Positions 35,688 to 45,429 of a DNA stretch of 64,000 nucleotides are shown piece by piece. The notes under the pieces are model-generated. The model worked only from the letters and a program-made list of their open reading frames with translations, was not told the origin of the DNA and made no database searches. Made by a program: the position numbers and the translations under genes. How positions within the stretch are numbered: position 1 is the first letter of the stretch; each line of letters opens with the position of its first letter. The DNA lies in NCBI RefSeq assembly GCF_024172165.1, contig NZ_JAMZEB010000001.1:1-64000 (forward strand), written 5' to 3'. The DNA is from Nonomuraea thailandensis. Lineage in GTDB: Bacteria > Actinomycetota > Actinomycetes > Streptosporangiales > Streptosporangiaceae.

Positions 35688-37395
35688 CCCACACCCCTTT
35701 CATCAACCGTGATCGCAGTTCTACCGGAAACTGTTTCAGTTGGCGAGCACCTTGGGCCTTAAACGCGGCGTGTCGTGGGAACTGATTCCGATCGATGATC
35801 GGGGATGGTTCATGGACCGTCGGTGGTGCCAAGGCCTGGAGCCTGAAACTGAACGCCGGGCAGGGTTACGCGCACGTCGCGCCAGATGCGCGGACCCACA
35901 GACGAGCAAGGCGTGCGCAGATGCGAGGTGGTTGCACGCCCGCTCGCTCTTGGGCGGGGGTTCGTGCGAGAAACGAGGCTGCCTGAGGGCAGGTAGCGAT
36001 CCCGCTGGCGAGCACAATGAGAACGTAGTCGACTGTGGCCGTTCAGCCGATGGTATTGACCCGTGCCAGCCGATTCCAGAGTCGAAGTGGTCCCGGTGGC
36101 ACCGAGTGTAGGGCTCCCTGCAGAAGACGGGAGCGTGCTGCGCAGAGTCGAGCCGACAGGGGCAGGACTTCAGCGTCTTGAAGAGCGCTTCGACGTGCTG
36201 CTTGTCATGGAAGATCCGGTACCGAGAGTGGAACGTGGCCACGCCCAATGAGGAGTTCGGCGAGGGCGTTGGACGCCCTTCAGCTGCCGCGATCGGCATG
36301 GACCGTGAGCTGCTCCTTCGTCGCTACCCGCGCTGGCGCGGTCTGGCCGATGAGGCGCCTGGCCTTGGAGTCAGACTCTCCAGAAAGGCGGCGTTAGAGG
36401 TGATCACGTGATCACTCATGGTGTAGGCCGGCATCAGGTCAGTGGTGACGTTGATTCGTCGCCTCGTCGCGGGTCCGATCACCCGCCTATTCTGTGCGGG
36501 CCTGGGAACATGAGGGTCATCGGATCGGCGAGCGGCGGCCCGGAGAATGGCGGATATCTCATCGATGCGGGGTGAAGATCCGTTCAACCCGTGGGGCGAA
36601 GATGCGATGCAACACCGGCTCCTGTGGCTCGCTCTCCTTGTACCGCAGGCCGATGCGGGCGGCCCGGCTCTCCAGAGAGTCGATCCGGTCGCGTGCACTT
36701 CGATCAGCTCTCGTTCGCCTGCTTCCGTCCCGGTGGGCCGTGTCCAGAAGTTTGCGCGCAAGCGCTCGTAGGACCCGCCGTACAGGTCTCGCAGCGATTG
36801 GGCTCCAAGGGTCAGCTCGATCCGGCAGCCGAGCTGGAACAGCGCGTCTCCCGCGTTGGTACCGAGCGAGCCGAGCAGGGTCCGGCAGTACGCAGGAGTG
36901 GTGGCGGCCGGGGGCCGGCGAGTTCAGGAACCGGCAGCCATCGCAGGCGCTCGGCCATCGGCGCCGTGGCCGCGGACGATTCACGATGTTGTGTCTGCGC
37001 TCCGGTACGGCGACAGGCATGTTCTCCCTGGCGGGCTGACAGAGCGTCGGCTCACCACAGCTCGGTCATCCGGTGGCACGCCTCGGCCACGACCACCGGG
37101 TGTACACCTTCAACAGCTGGTAGAGGGTCGTGGAGACTCGATCGTGGTGAGCTGCACGGATACGACAGTGACACAGCCCGAGTTCGACCTCCTGATGCCA
37201 CGGGTGCGCACGCCGCTCGATCTCCTCGGGGCTCATCCACTCCAGGGGAAGCCGCCGAGTTCGGCCTCGGCATGGGCTGATCGACCAGCACGATCAAAGG
37301 CAGGACGCGCCGTCGCGCGTGCTCCCCCTGGCCGTTGCCATCCGGCAGGTGACGTTGAGCGTGGAAGCAGCGGATCGGGGGCGGTACGCGTTCTT
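35688..37395. other. decayed sequence without a supported gene
   Basis: Frames overlap without ribosome sites or coherent domains. On the minus strand, HDKQHVEALFKTLK near 36200 resembles an integrase core fragment, and KLLDTAHRDGSRRTRADRSA near 36700 looks protein-like, but both are broken by frameshifts. I cannot name the parent genes. Confidence 0.4.
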
Positions 37396-37400
37396 AGGTC

Positions 37401-37925
37401 ATGAACAGTGAGACAGCCGCCCGCGCGCCCGCGCCGCCGGACGGCGAAACGGTTCTGGCGGACTTGTACCGCGAGCACTGGCTCGCCCTGGTGCGCCTGG
37501 CCGTGCTTCTCGTCGGCGACCGGGAGGCCGCCGAGGACGTCGTCCAGGACGTCTTCTCCAGGCTGCATGGCAAAGCCTCCGGCGTGCTGACCCTGTCGTA
37601 CGTGCGCGTCAGCGTGCTGAACGCCTCCCGCTCGGTCCTGCGGCGGCGCGGCGTGGCAGCCACCAAGGCGGCGTCCCCCGGACGTGCGAACGAGTCTGTC
37701 GACTCCCCGGAGACGGCCGCACTGCTCGGGGAGTCGCGGCAGGAGATGCTGACCGCGCTGAGCCGGCTGCCCAGGCGCCAGCGCGAGGTGCTCGTCCTGC
37801 GCTACTACCTCGACCTGTCCGACGCCGATATCGCGCGGGCGACGCGGATCAGGCAGAGCACCGTACGGTCCACCGCAGCCAGGGCCCTGGACCGACTCGA
37901 ACGCGAGCTGGGAGGCAAGGCATGA
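37401..37925 (+). CDS. ECF sigma factor (SigE-like, SigD-type actinobacterial group)
   Basis: This 174-aa sigma factor has region 2 (LADLYREHWLALVRLAVLLV, GDREAAEDVVQDVFSRLHG) and region 4 (ALSRLPRRQREVLVLRYYLD, LSDADIARATRIRQSTVRST) and lacks regions 1 and 3, as ECF factors do. It recruits RNA polymerase to a specific promoter set. The next gene overlaps by 4 bp (ATGA) and encodes a one-pass membrane protein that is the likely anti-sigma or signal partner. Confidence 0.92.
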   Translation: MNSETAARAPAPPDGETVLADLYREHWLALVRLAVLLVGDREAAEDVVQDVFSRLHGKASGVLTLSYVRVSVLNASRSVLRRRGVAATKAASPGRANESVDSPETAALLGESRQEMLTALSRLPRRQREVLVLRYYLDLSDADIARATRIRQSTVRSTAARALDRLERELGGKA

Positions 37926-39100
37926 CCGGCATCGAGGACCGGCTCAGGGACGCGCTGGCCGCCGGCGCCGGGATCGTACGTGACGACGGGCGGACGCGCG
38001 CCCTGCCTCTGCCACGCCCGCGTTCACGGGCCGCCCGCTGGTGGGCGCCCTCAGCGGTTGCGGCCGCCATCGCGGTCGTGATGGCGATCACCTTCGTGCT
38101 CACCCGCTCAGTCGCTCCACCGGCCCCGGCCGTACGTCCCACGCCCAGCGTCAGCCCCTTCGCGTCGCCGGTGGAGCAGGTGTGGCCGAACGCAGTCCAC
38201 GAGATCCCCGGCACGGTACCGGGAGGCCAGGCGTTCGTTCCTCAGTTGTTCGCCTCCAGCCGGGTCGTGGTGGGACACGGGATCGATAGGAAGCGGCTCG
38301 ACAGCGTCTGGTCGTACGACATAGGCAGTCGCAGATTCACCAATATCGTGCCACCGAACGGGTTCACGGGCCTTTCCCTGGCCTTCGGCGACGGCTATCT
38401 CGCCTGGTGGGCCGTCGGCAACCGCAAGGCGGAGATCTGGGTCGTACCCGTCACTGGCGGAGTCCCGAGGCGCCTCGCCTCGGTTGACGGCAGGATGAGC
38501 AGCTACCATGAAGCCGTCGGAGCCGGCGGCCTGGCCATCGCGGATGACGCCGTGGTGTGGTCTCCGGGGGACGGCGGCGTCTACCGGCTCCCGCTGAAGG
38601 GCGGCAAGCCGACTCTGATGAGCGGCACGAGGGGCCTCTACCTGGTCGAGTGGCCCTGGGCGGGCTCGCCGCGCGATGCCCGCTTGAACGGTCCTCCCAT
38701 CCCTCGCCCGATGGAGCGCTTGAAGAACGTGCTCACCGGAGAGATCAGGGACGCCACCGCCCCCGCAGGCCGCACGTCATGGGACGAGTGCGGGGTGACG
38801 TGGTGCCTCAGGGGTATGGAGGCGTGGCGGCGGGACGGCACCGACTTTCGCGTCCTACCTGGCCATGGGCGAAGCAGAAGCAACCTTTACGCGGGCCGTT
38901 ACGTTCTGCTTCGCCAACACGACCGGTCGGGCAAACTGGCCACCGCCGTGCACGACCTCGCCACCGGAAGCACCGGCCTGCTGTTCCGAAAGCCGGAGCA
39001 TCGCGGCCACAAGTCCACGTCGACCCTCGAGACGAAGAACGGAATGATCCAATATCAGACGGGGCGCGGCACGCACTACCTAGTGAACCTCGTGCGGTGA
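37922..39100 (+). CDS. single-pass membrane protein coupled to the ECF sigma factor
   Basis: The 392-aa protein starts inside the sigma gene's stop. A short cytosolic N-terminus (MTGIEDRLRDALAAGAGIVR) is followed by one transmembrane helix (~41-62: WWAPSAVAAAIAVVMAITFV), a Pro-rich linker and a ~300-residue extracytoplasmic part. That part has beta-propeller-like repeats (SVWSYDIGSRRFTNIV, AEIWVVPVTGGVPRRLASV, GGVYRLPLKGGKPTLM). Similar sigma/propeller pairs are common in actinomycetes. The N-terminus is short for a classic zinc anti-sigma domain, so the anti-sigma role is only likely. Confidence 0.8.
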   Translation: MTGIEDRLRDALAAGAGIVRDDGRTRALPLPRPRSRAARWWAPSAVAAAIAVVMAITFVLTRSVAPPAPAVRPTPSVSPFASPVEQVWPNAVHEIPGTVPGGQAFVPQLFASSRVVVGHGIDRKRLDSVWSYDIGSRRFTNIVPPNGFTGLSLAFGDGYLAWWAVGNRKAEIWVVPVTGGVPRRLASVDGRMSSYHEAVGAGGLAIADDAVVWSPGDGGVYRLPLKGGKPTLMSGTRGLYLVEWPWAGSPRDARLNGPPIPRPMERLKNVLTGEIRDATAPAGRTSWDECGVTWCLRGMEAWRRDGTDFRVLPGHGRSRSNLYAGRYVLLRQHDRSGKLATAVHDLATGSTGLLFRKPEHRGHKSTSTLETKNGMIQYQTGRGTHYLVNLVR

Positions 39101-39498
39101 TGGTAGGCCCCAGCGGCGTCCCCGACCCGAGTTCGGACAAATCCGAGGGCGATGACCTCCCGGCGCCATTACCTCTCGGACCTGTCTGATACCCGCTGGG
39201 CGTATTGAAGTCGTCCCTGAGCGCCTAGCGAGCCGCACGCTCCTGACATGGTCAGCGACCAGCTGGATGTGATCGCCGACATGCTCGGCCGTTAGTTCCC
39301 CAAGGTCGAGACCGTGCTGCATGAGGCTGCCGACGACATCCTGGCCTTCGCCGCGTTCCCGCCCGCGCACTGGAAGAAGATCTGGTCGACCAACCGCTGG
39401 AGCGGCTGAACAAGGAGGTCAAACGCCGCACCGACGTCGTCGGCGTCTTTCGCCATCCTGACGCCCTGCTGCGCCTGGCCGGCGCCGTCGTGGTCTAA

Positions 39499-40351
39499 GA
39501 CCGTGACTCATTTGGGGATTGATCGTTAGTTCATTCGTGGATGCGTTCCTTCAACGGCTGGTGCCTGACGAGTTGTGGGAGTTGTTCCTGCGGGTGGTGC
39601 CGCCGGCGCCGACGCGGCCGCAGGGTGGCGGACGGCGGCGGGTCGACGATCGAGTGATCCTGGCGGCGATCGTGTACGTGGCGACCACGGGATGCGCCTG
39701 GCGGCAGTTGCCGCCGGTGTTCGGCGCGTCCTGGCAGACGGTGCATCGGCGCTTCACCGAGTGGAGCGCTGCGCGCGTGTGGGCCAAGCTGTACCGGGTC
39801 CTGCTGGACGAGCTCGGCGCGCGAGGAGAGCTGGACTGGTCGCGGTGCGCGATCGACTCCGTGAGCGTCCGGGCGATGAAAGGGGGGACCTGACAGGCCC
39901 GAATCGGCTCGATCGCGGCAAGAAAGGGTCGAAGATCCACCTCATCACCGAACGAACGGGTCTGCCCATCGCTGTCGCGATCAGCGCCGCCAACCTCCAC
40001 GACAGTGTCGCGCTGGAACCGCTGGTGCGCAGCATCCCGCCCATTCGCTCCCGCCGCGGACCACGACGCCGCCGGCCGGGCAGGCTCCACGGCGACAAGG
40101 GCTACGACTATCCCCGCCTGCGGGCCTTCCTGCGCGGCCGGGGCATCGTCCCGCGTATCGCCCGTCGCGGGATCGAATCCAGCCAGCGGCTGGGACGCCA
40201 CCGCTGGGTCGTGGAAAGGACGGTCTCGTGGCTGGCCGGCTGCCGCCGGTTACACCGGCGCTACGAACGCCGGGCCGACCACTTCGCATCCTTCGTCGCT
40301 ATCGCTGCAGCCCTCATCTGCTACCGCCGACTCACCAATTGAGTCACTGTC
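39499..40351 (+). mobile_element. IS5-family element (853 bp) with TAA duplication
   Basis: The ends GACCGTGACTCATTTGG and (reverse) GACAGTGACTCAATTGG form the inverted repeat. TAA flanks both sides (39496-39498, 40352-40354). A 3-bp duplication and length fit IS5 (IS1031-like). It carries a two-frame transposase. Confidence 0.87.
39519..40342 (+). CDS. IS5-family transposase, likely programmed frameshift
   Basis: The first frame (125 codons) has VDDRVILAAIVYVATTGCAW, RQLPPVFGASWQTVHRRF and the first catalytic Asp in WSRCAIDSVSVRAMKGG. Homology then continues in another frame from about 39893 (TGPNRLDRGKKGSKIHLITE, LHGDKGYDYPRLRAFLRG, HRWVVERTVSWLAGCRRLHR) to 40342. The switch falls on GAAAGGGGGGACC, a good slippery run, so a fused transposase could be made. 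Otherwise intact. Confidence 0.82.
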
Positions 40352-40490
40352 TAAGCCCACGACAAATGGCAGATCGACCGCCGCTACCTGCTCGAAAGCT
40401 CCATGGCCCTCATCACGGTCCCCAGCGCCGGCCAGGAGCAGGTAGCGCACACCGAACCCACGACGGCATGGTCAACCCAGCAGAGCCCCA

Positions 40491-41362
40491 CGGAGAGCCG
40501 AACTACAGCACTCCGCGGGACATGACCCCTCCTCTCACGCCGCCGTACCCTGTGGGACCGGGGAAGCGGAACGTCGAGCAAGCGTCATCTACAAGGGCAG
40601 CGGCGCAAGGCGCTCCCCGCCCAGCCCCGATCCAGACAGCGACCCCGCTTCCCAACATCGTGCGGAGCCGCAGTTGGCTTCACCAGCTTGGCGGGTGCGA
40701 TGCGCTTACCGAGCACGGCGGCCACGGACGTCCAGAGGCCCATCAACTGAGGGACATTGAGGATGTACAGGTAGCCCCGTAAGTGCTGCCCCGCTCGAAG
40801 ACCGGCTTGCCGCCGCCCAAGCCCTTGACCGACAGGCCCCGCAGCACCATGGGCTCACGCCGAATTCGCTCCCCGGCCGTGATCCGCTCCTTCTTCCTCG
40901 TCAGTGCGCCGTCCAGCGGATGCAGCGGCTCCGTGCATGACCGCGCGGCCACGCGAAGGGACTCGCCACCCTGCCAAGAGAACCCCTGAGAGCTGGAAGT
41001 TTGCGCTTGTCCACACGTCGGCGTCGGATACGTGTGGTGTCCCACGGTTTCGATCAGCAGGAACGGCAGGCACAGCCTTGACGGAGAGCCGCAGCCATAA
41101 CCGCCATGATCCGCGAATTTTGGGCAGCCGCTCGCGTTGCCGTCATGAGCGCCCCATTTCGGCTGTTCAACGACAGTGCGCTCGGACGGAGGAGGTCCTG
41201 GCCCTGGATGTCGCGCACTTCGACTTGCACAGGGGCGGCATCAACAGATCGCCGCCCGGAGCCGCTCGGCCCAAGGAGCCAACTGGCATCGGGGGCACAC
41301 GTGCGCGGCAAGATCAAGAAGTGCCTTGACTAGTGATTCAACACTTTCGCGGTCGACTTCGT
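40491..41362 (-). pseudogene. unidentified decayed gene
   Basis: On the minus strand, a protein-like stretch (RIRREPMVLRGLSVKGLGGG, KPVFERGST) shifts frame and continues as YLYILNVPQLMGLWTSVAAV with LGKRIAPAKLVKPTAAP near 40790-40650. No family is recognised. The remaining bases of the interval show nothing. Confidence 0.3.
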
Positions 41363-42111
41363 CTAGGAAGTGGCAGACCGAGGAAAGGTGTAAGTGCCTC
41401 CGCCGGGGACCGTCACGTCGAAGGAGACGGTGGCCGAGGCACCGATGCACGCGTCATCCGCGAAGGCAGCCATCAGGGGGAAGGACCCGTCGACGGCGTC
41501 GGCCTTCGCCCACGTCTCCAACTGCTCGACGATCGCTGGTGCGCAGCGGAGGTCACGGCTTCGGCCCGCCGTACCAGGCGGCATCGGCAGGCTCCCCGCT
41601 CGGCAGCCCATTGCCGAAGGACAGGACTTGGTAGTAGGTGTGCCTTTCGTCCCACCGTGGCGGGCGGACCCTGAGTGACCATGGCGGATATTGAATCCAC
41701 GATCATCGTCTGGACATCGCACGGGGGACTGGCCGCAGTGCTGGAGAGGTGCGCCTGGAGCTGGGCGAGGGCGGAGGACAGGTCTGCCTCTCGGCGCGGA
41801 AGAGCACGACCTTGTCGGCGAGTTCGCCCCACTGGTAGAGCAGCTCCACGAAGGCGGCCCCGGCCGTCGCTGCCCACATCGACGGCCTGCTTGATCGCCG
41901 CCTCCCTTGGTGCCGCCCATCCCGCTGGTACAGTCCCAGAGGACGGGCGCCTCCCGGTTATTGACGTGGAGATCGATCCCGAAGCCCAGGTGCGCGGGCC
42001 CCTCGTCAAAGTTCAGCCCGCGGACCGCCACCGCACTGTCGCCCGGCTCCCAGCCCATCCCGTGCCTGACGCGTGCCAGAGCCTGCCATCGGTGATGCGC
42101 CGGGTCCATGA
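41363..42111 (-). pseudogene. DUF6348-like gene, frameshifted
   Basis: From an ATG near 42109 the frame reads HHRWQALARVRHGMGWEPGD, LNFDEGPAHLGFGIDLHV and VLWDCTSGMGGTK, which resembles DUF6348 proteins. The frame then shifts (EAAIKQAVDV..., FVELLYQWGELADKVVLFRA) and returns near 41550 for the end (VEQLETWAKADAVDGSFPLM ... VSFDVTVPGGGTYTF). At least two shifts; probably non-functional. It lies just past the end of winged-helix paralogue 2. Confidence 0.5.
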
Positions 42112-43572
42112 TCACACCGGTTCCGGCAGGATCTGACCCTTGCGTGCGGCTGCGGCCCGCATGGTCGCGGCGGTGCGCGGACACGTGGCCAGGAGCAGGG
42201 CCCGGGCACGCGCGGCCGGCCCGTCCGGGCCATCGGCGTCGACCCGGTTCGCCTTCTGCACATGGCGTCGTTGAAGATCTACGCGCGGCCGCCGGTCGGG
42301 GGGAGTGACGCACGGGTCGGTCACTGTTCGCCTGGCCCCTGTGGCGGTGCGCTCACCTGCGTCGAGTCCTTCACGCCGATGCCGGTTCGCCTGTGCGCCG
42401 ATCTCCTGGCAGGCCGAGCATGGATGTCCCGACGGCAGCAGATGGTCCTCGCACTCAGGTCGCGGACAGCGATAGCCGCGCTCGACGACGGTCAGCGCAG
42501 CAGCGACCGCGCGGCGTGGCAGGACGCCGTACCACGCCGTCAGCCGCCGTCGAACGCGGGCGCTCATCTGTTCCGCCGTACGCCCTCGCCTCATTTCCCT
42601 GTACACGGCCGCCTCCACACGTTCACGGTCCTGATCGCTCATGCGCAGCTGCCAAGACAGGGGGATGGCGGTCATGACGCTCAGCGCGCCTCCTCGAGGC
42701 GGCGACACCGGCCGGGAGATGTTGCTGGTCTGCCTCTCGCGCGGCAGCGCGGACGCAGCGTCGTCGCTACGGTGCTGTACTTCGCCTACGGCGAGAGGAG
42801 AACAATCACGCTTCTCACCTCCTGCTTGGTCATCGCGCTTCTGTACAGGATCAGTTTCCGAGATCGATTCGACTGGCTTTCCTAGATCATTTCGGCTCAG
42901 GTTCCGAGGTCGCTTCACCGCCGGATCCTGCCCGGCCAGATCGACCGGCTCGGCAGGTGCGTCCTTTCCAGAAGCCAGGTTCGCTTGGACGACATGCAGT
43001 GGGGCATCATGCGTCCGGTATGCGATCATGCGGCCGGCACGGTGGCCGGAGATCCACCCGTCGCCTTCGAGGACAGCCAGCATGGCCCGCACCGTCCGGT
43101 CGGTCACCTGGCAGTCCGCCGCCAGCTCGGACTGACTGCGGACCCTGCCCACGGCCTCATCACGGCGTAGCCGGCAGTAGAGCTGCAAAAGCGCTGATCG
43201 GTTCCGCCGGGGTGTCCATTGGCCATCAACGGAGTAACAGCCGACACCTGCCGCGGCACGATAGGAGATGCGCGCCCATGCCCCGTCGTCCGGGATCGGC
43301 GCGAGGTACCGGCGGGTGATCCTGGCGCTGGCGTCAGTGATGATCCACTCGTCGGCGGCCTTCAGCGCCTCGTAGATCGTCGAAGGGTGCATGCCGAGCC
43401 GGTCGGCCAGGAACGTGATGCTCGCCGTGCAGCCGGCCCGTCGTTGTGACAGCGCGGCGATCTGCGCCACGACGGGCCAGACGGCGCCGTGCGGCAGGTT
43501 GAGCGGGATCTTGACCGTGCCGTCGGGAAGTTCGTCGAGCGGCCGGCACACGGCGGGGGAGGAGCCGGTCAT
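42112..43572 (-). CDS. two-winged-helix protein with C-terminal Cys motif, paralogue 2
   Basis: The 486-aa protein is homologous to 32376-33746 from end to end. It shows GTVKIPLNLPHGAVWPVVAQ, FLADRLGMHPSTIYEALKAA (first helix-turn-helix), RRNRSALLQLYCRLRRDEAV, SELAADCQVTDRTVRAMLAV (second), ERVEAAVYREMRRGRTAEQM and the Cys/His cluster CPRPECEDHLLPSGHPCSAC. Linkers differ most. A related noncoding repeat lies ~120 bp upstream and an RHH-like gene ~0.9 kb upstream, as in the first locus. Initiator or regulator of a plasmid-type replicon is a reasonable guess, not proven. Confidence 0.75.
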   Translation of the reverse strand: MTGSSPAVCRPLDELPDGTVKIPLNLPHGAVWPVVAQIAALSQRRAGCTASITFLADRLGMHPSTIYEALKAADEWIITDASARITRRYLAPIPDDGAWARISYRAAAGVGCYSVDGQWTPRRNRSALLQLYCRLRRDEAVGRVRSQSELAADCQVTDRTVRAMLAVLEGDGWISGHRAGRMIAYRTHDAPLHVVQANLASGKDAPAEPVDLAGQDPAVKRPRNLSRNDLGKPVESISETDPVQKRDDQAGGEKRDCSPLAVGEVQHRSDDAASALPRERQTSNISRPVSPPRGGALSVMTAIPLSWQLRMSDQDRERVEAAVYREMRRGRTAEQMSARVRRRLTAWYGVLPRRAVAAALTVVERGYRCPRPECEDHLLPSGHPCSACQEIGAQANRHRREGLDAGERTATGARRTVTDPCVTPPDRRPRVDLQRRHVQKANRVDADGPDGPAARARALLLATCPRTAATMRAAAARKGQILPEPV

Positions 43573-43694
43573 CCTGCCACCCGGCCGTGATCGTGCCTCG
43601 ACCGGGCGCTGGTCAGATCGACAACGATGATGGCTCCATCGAGTGTATTCGTCGCTCGCCTGAGTGTTCCTGGTTTTGGGCGCGCTGAAGAGAG

Positions 43695-43810
43695 CGCATG
43701 GCTCATGGTGTGCTCCGCTGCGTTTTCGGGTGCACCAAACACAGGTGCTGGCGTGACGCTTGGAGCGGTGGCCGGCACCTTGGGTGCGCTATGGCGTTAG
43801 GTGGGCCCGG
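43695..43810. repeat. ~119-bp noncoding repeat, diverged copy B
   Basis: CGCATGGCTCATGGTGTGCT, then GCGTTTTCGGGTGCACCAAA, CAGGTGCTGGCG and GTGGGCCCGG follow the order of copies A1 and A2, with more substitutions and small gaps. It sits upstream of the second winged-helix gene as A1/A2 do upstream of the first. Confidence 0.75.
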
Positions 43811-44244
43811 GTACATCGCCTCCGGGCGGCGGCAGAAGGCTTAGGCCGGGGGCGCCTCCCGGATCGCTTGCAGCGGATGCGCCGATCGCGGTGGGGCGAT
43901 GGCGAGCTTGTGCAACCGCGCGGCCGGCAAGCGGAGCGGCGCGGACGGCTCCGCCGGATTCAGCCCCCGCACGGTCATCTTGCGGCGGGAAGAGCGCTGG
44001 ACGCGAGCCTGCCTGTCGAAGGCGGCGAACCCGGGTGCCACCGGCCCGCAGATGCCACTCCGCCATGCGGAACGGGCGTGCCAGGCCCAGGCGAGGTGCG
44101 CATGGGTGACTGGGCACGGTGGCGCGACCGCCCGCACGGGTCGGCGAGTGTCCGGTTTAGGGCATGCCCAAGCGGAAAAGATCATGTTGGACGGCGACAC
44201 GCCGAACACGCCGATTGCGTGCACGACTTGGCCGACCCGGGGAT

Positions 44245-44390
44245 CCTCGTCTATCTTGGTCTCCGAGACTTCTGGACACCGGCCAGGCACGCGAAAGCCG
44301 AAGCCGACACGAGCCGGGCCGGTCGTCTGTTTGTAGAGAGGGCTCTCGCGCAAGGTTTTCCAGGCCAGTTAGCGCGAGGGCTCTCTGCAT
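44245..44390 (+). ncRNA. candidate structured RNA or bidirectional terminator, copy 2
   Basis: This is the counterpart of 34935-35070: CGTCTATCTTGGTCTCC, then CAGGCACGCGAAAGC and GAGCCGGGCCGG, ending in a 14-bp stem (GAGGGCTCTCGCGC 44338-44351 with GCGCGAGGGCTCTC 44372-44385, two G-U pairs). TTGGCC-N18-TATCTT lies at the start as a promoter-like pair. Base changes relative to copy 1 keep the stem paired. It could instead terminate the RHH-like gene on the other strand, whose stop is at 44466. Confidence 0.5.
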
Positions 44391-44465
44391 TTGTGCAGGT
44401 GCGCCGATGCGGGCGCGGCTTACGTCGGTGTCTTAAAGCCTCCTCTCGCCGGAGTACCGGCGAAT

Positions 44466-45020
44466 CTAAGCGGCGGTCCGCCGAGGACGTTCGGCGTCGT
44501 ACGCGTCCAGCAACGCCTGCTGCTGGTAAGCGGATCGCACCGTCGCTACCGACGTGTCGACGCCGCCGCCCAGCAAGACGCTGACGAGTGAGTGAGCGGC
44601 CTCGGGCGTCAGCCCCTGGCTGCCGTGAGCCTTGTCGCTGTGACCGTCTTCTCGCTGCTCGGGATGCAAAGCGCTCATCAAAGTCACGAGGTAGGCCGTC
44701 ATACGGGAAAAGCCGTAGGACTTGTACGCGGATTTGATGCGGGGCTTCACACCCATCGGAGTACGGAACGTGAACACGTGCCTGCCGCTGGACCCTGGCA
44801 CCCGTGCCGATCCCAGCAGCATCGGAATCGCCGACTCGACGGACGCGGCGAGATCTGGATCCTTGCGCTGCTCCGGATGCAAGGCACTGATGAGGTCGGC
44901 CAGATAGACGCCGGACTGAGTGTAGCCATGGCGCTTCCCAGCATCCTCGATGCGCCCCCTCAGCTCGGACGGCACCGCGAACGTCGACGTATCCCGTTGT
45001 CCCTTGCTGAGCTGTGCCAT
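44466..45020 (-). CDS. tandem ribbon-helix-helix-like protein, paralogue 2
   Basis: The 184-aa protein repeats the same unit twice: PSELRGRIEDAGKRHGYTQS ... YLADLISALHPEQ, and VKPRIKSAYKSYGFSRMTAY ... LVTLMSALHPEQ. GGGAGG lies eight bases before the ATG at 45020, so this start is preferred over 45026. Sequence identity with the first paralogue is low, but the two-unit plan, the ALHP signature and the genomic position agree. Probably DNA-binding. Confidence 0.7.
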   Translation of the reverse strand: MAQLSKGQRDTSTFAVPSELRGRIEDAGKRHGYTQSGVYLADLISALHPEQRKDPDLAASVESAIPMLLGSARVPGSSGRHVFTFRTPMGVKPRIKSAYKSYGFSRMTAYLVTLMSALHPEQREDGHSDKAHGSQGLTPEAAHSLVSVLLGGGVDTSVATVRSAYQQQALLDAYDAERPRRTAA

Positions 45021-45068
45021 CGCCATCCCCTCCCATCACGGATGATCGAGACCGTAGCGCACAAACAA

Positions 45069-45398
45069 TCAGATTGCGAGGAGCCGCGCAGGCGATTCGT
45101 ATGGTTGCTCGCAGTCCCATGGGATCAGCACTCCGTCACTCGAAGTCACGTATTTGATCGCGGCAGCCAAGGAAGCAGCCTCACCGGCCCGGACGGCTGT
45201 ACCTCTGATGACACATGCGGGGCAAGCCAGCACGTCGAGCGTCATCCCCGGTTCGGCCAGGATGTCGAGCCCCATGCAGCCGATCGGCGGCTGGAGCCTT
45301 GCGTGGCCATGGTTGTGTGCCAGGTCCTCGGCAGCGCCGAGATGGGCGAGGGCAGTCGTGACCCCGCCTGTTCCGATAGACCTCCCGGGCGTCGGCAC
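45069..45398 (-). CDS. small hypothetical protein
   Basis: The 109-aa frame follows the pilin-like gene by 31 bp on the same strand. It has a CPAC motif (LDVLACPACVIRGTAVRAGE) and no known domain. The GTG start lacks a ribosome site, so the start and even the gene are uncertain. Confidence 0.4.
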   Translation of the reverse strand: MPTPGRSIGTGGVTTALAHLGAAEDLAHNHGHARLQPPIGCMGLDILAEPGMTLDVLACPACVIRGTAVRAGEAASLAAAIKYVTSSDGVLIPWDCEQPYESPARLLAI

Positions 45399-45429
45399 AG
45401 CGCGCTGGAAGATGCTCGCGGGGCATGGG

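Larger units (their letters stand above)
39249..40490 (+). pseudogene. IS256-family transposase remnant split by an IS5 element
   Basis: The left part reads FPKVETVLHEAADDILAFAA, FPPAHWKKIWSTN and, after a one-base frameshift, LNKEVKRRTDVVGVFRHPDA. After the IS5 insertion (39499-40351) the tail continues as HDKWQIDRRYLLESSMALIT. An in-frame stop and the frameshift show that the gene was dead. N-terminal two thirds are missing. Confidence 0.82.
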
